DNA from: Geomonas agri
GTDB lineage: Bacteria; Desulfobacterota; Desulfuromonadia; Geobacterales; Geobacteraceae
Reading direction: 5' to 3'
DNA length: 64,000 nucleotides
NCBI RefSeq assembly: GCF_020179605.1
Contig: NZ_JAINZO010000001.1
Location: 2,541,713 to 2,605,712 of the forward strand
The notes beneath the pieces are model-generated. The model had not been told where the DNA came from. It did no database searches and saw only the letters and a program-made list of their open reading frames with translations. The first letter of the stretch is position 1; every line of letters begins with the position of its first letter. Positions 63,838 through 64,000 of this stretch are shown in pieces. The translations under genes and the position numbers were made by a program.

Positions 63838-63872
63838 AAAAAAGCCCCGTCTGGAATCAGACGGGGCTTTTT
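63838..63872 (-). terminator. Terminator of the rRNA operon
   Basis: On the minus strand AAAAAGCCCCGTCT-GATTCC-AGACGGGGCTTTTTT, a long perfect stem with T-run, directly after 5S rRNA. Confidence 0.95.
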
Positions 63873-63880
63873 CAATTAAA

Positions 63881-63995
<115 letters not shown>

Positions 63996-64000
63996 GAGAA

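Noticed and set aside
63588..63875. Minus-strand 95-codon frame
   Set aside because: Begins inside the rRNA terminator and crosses a dispersed repeat.

Overview
The window looks like a chromosomal segment of a dissimilatory metal-reducing Geobacteraceae bacterium (Geobacter, Geomonas or Citrifermentans type). The evidence is the density of multiheme c-type cytochrome genes next to outer-membrane porins, a hopanoid gene cluster, a GEMM-I riboswitch of the Geobacter variety, PAS/GAF sensor kinases, chemoreceptors, and high G+C coding sequence with AT-rich promoter gaps. This assignment rests on gene content read by eye, not on a database search.

Layout. 1-1372 (minus): the start of accD (cut by the window edge) behind trpA. 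1548-5476 (minus): an apparent operon of a one-heme cytochrome/beta-barrel fusion, a small monoheme cytochrome and a chemoreceptor, divergent from a large multiheme lipoprotein cytochrome and queH (5722-8097). 8586-19537: hopanoid region, with hpnI, a small methyltransferase and hpnN on minus, and shc, hpnA, dxs and hpnH on plus. 19822-31745: accessory region with two sensor kinases, small proteins, a 21-bp minisatellite, an alkyltransferase-like protein, an FMN reductase and two cell-wall-hydrolase-like proteins. 32090-34420: a GEMM-I riboswitch, probably of the cGAMP subtype, with its terminator, in front of a coiled-coil protein carrying a related domain at each end. 35070-40482: a porin-cytochrome conduit (decaheme OmcA/MtrC-type lipoprotein, porin, pentaheme lipoprotein, lipoprotein with unusual heme motifs). 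40564-45693 (minus): glpD, glpK, a barrel-like protein and a DUF3108 protein. 45817-50170 (minus): a second conduit matching the OmbB-OmaB-OmcB plan (porin, octaheme, dodecaheme). 51046-61635: MFS transporter, proC, acylphosphatase, a DsbC-like protein, two radical SAM proteins, pepD, an M48 lipoprotein protease and a DUF3943 protein. 61863-63554: a second chemoreceptor. 63881-63995: 5S rRNA on the minus strand, so an rRNA operon lies just beyond the right edge.

How it fits together. Two complete trans-outer-membrane electron conduits plus the fused cytochrome-barrel locus imply several routes for moving electrons across the outer membrane. The cGAMP-type riboswitch fits the surface-sensing and extracellular-respiration signalling known in Geobacter, although here it controls a non-cytochrome protein. 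The hopanoid genes supply modified sterol-like lipids, with dxs feeding isoprenoid precursors. The most unusual items are the riboswitch-controlled two-ended coiled-coil protein, CX4CH and CX11CH heme motifs, a nine-codon leader ORF ahead of the decaheme cytochrome, the Cyc2-like protein in an operon with a chemoreceptor, and a minisatellite open on both strands.
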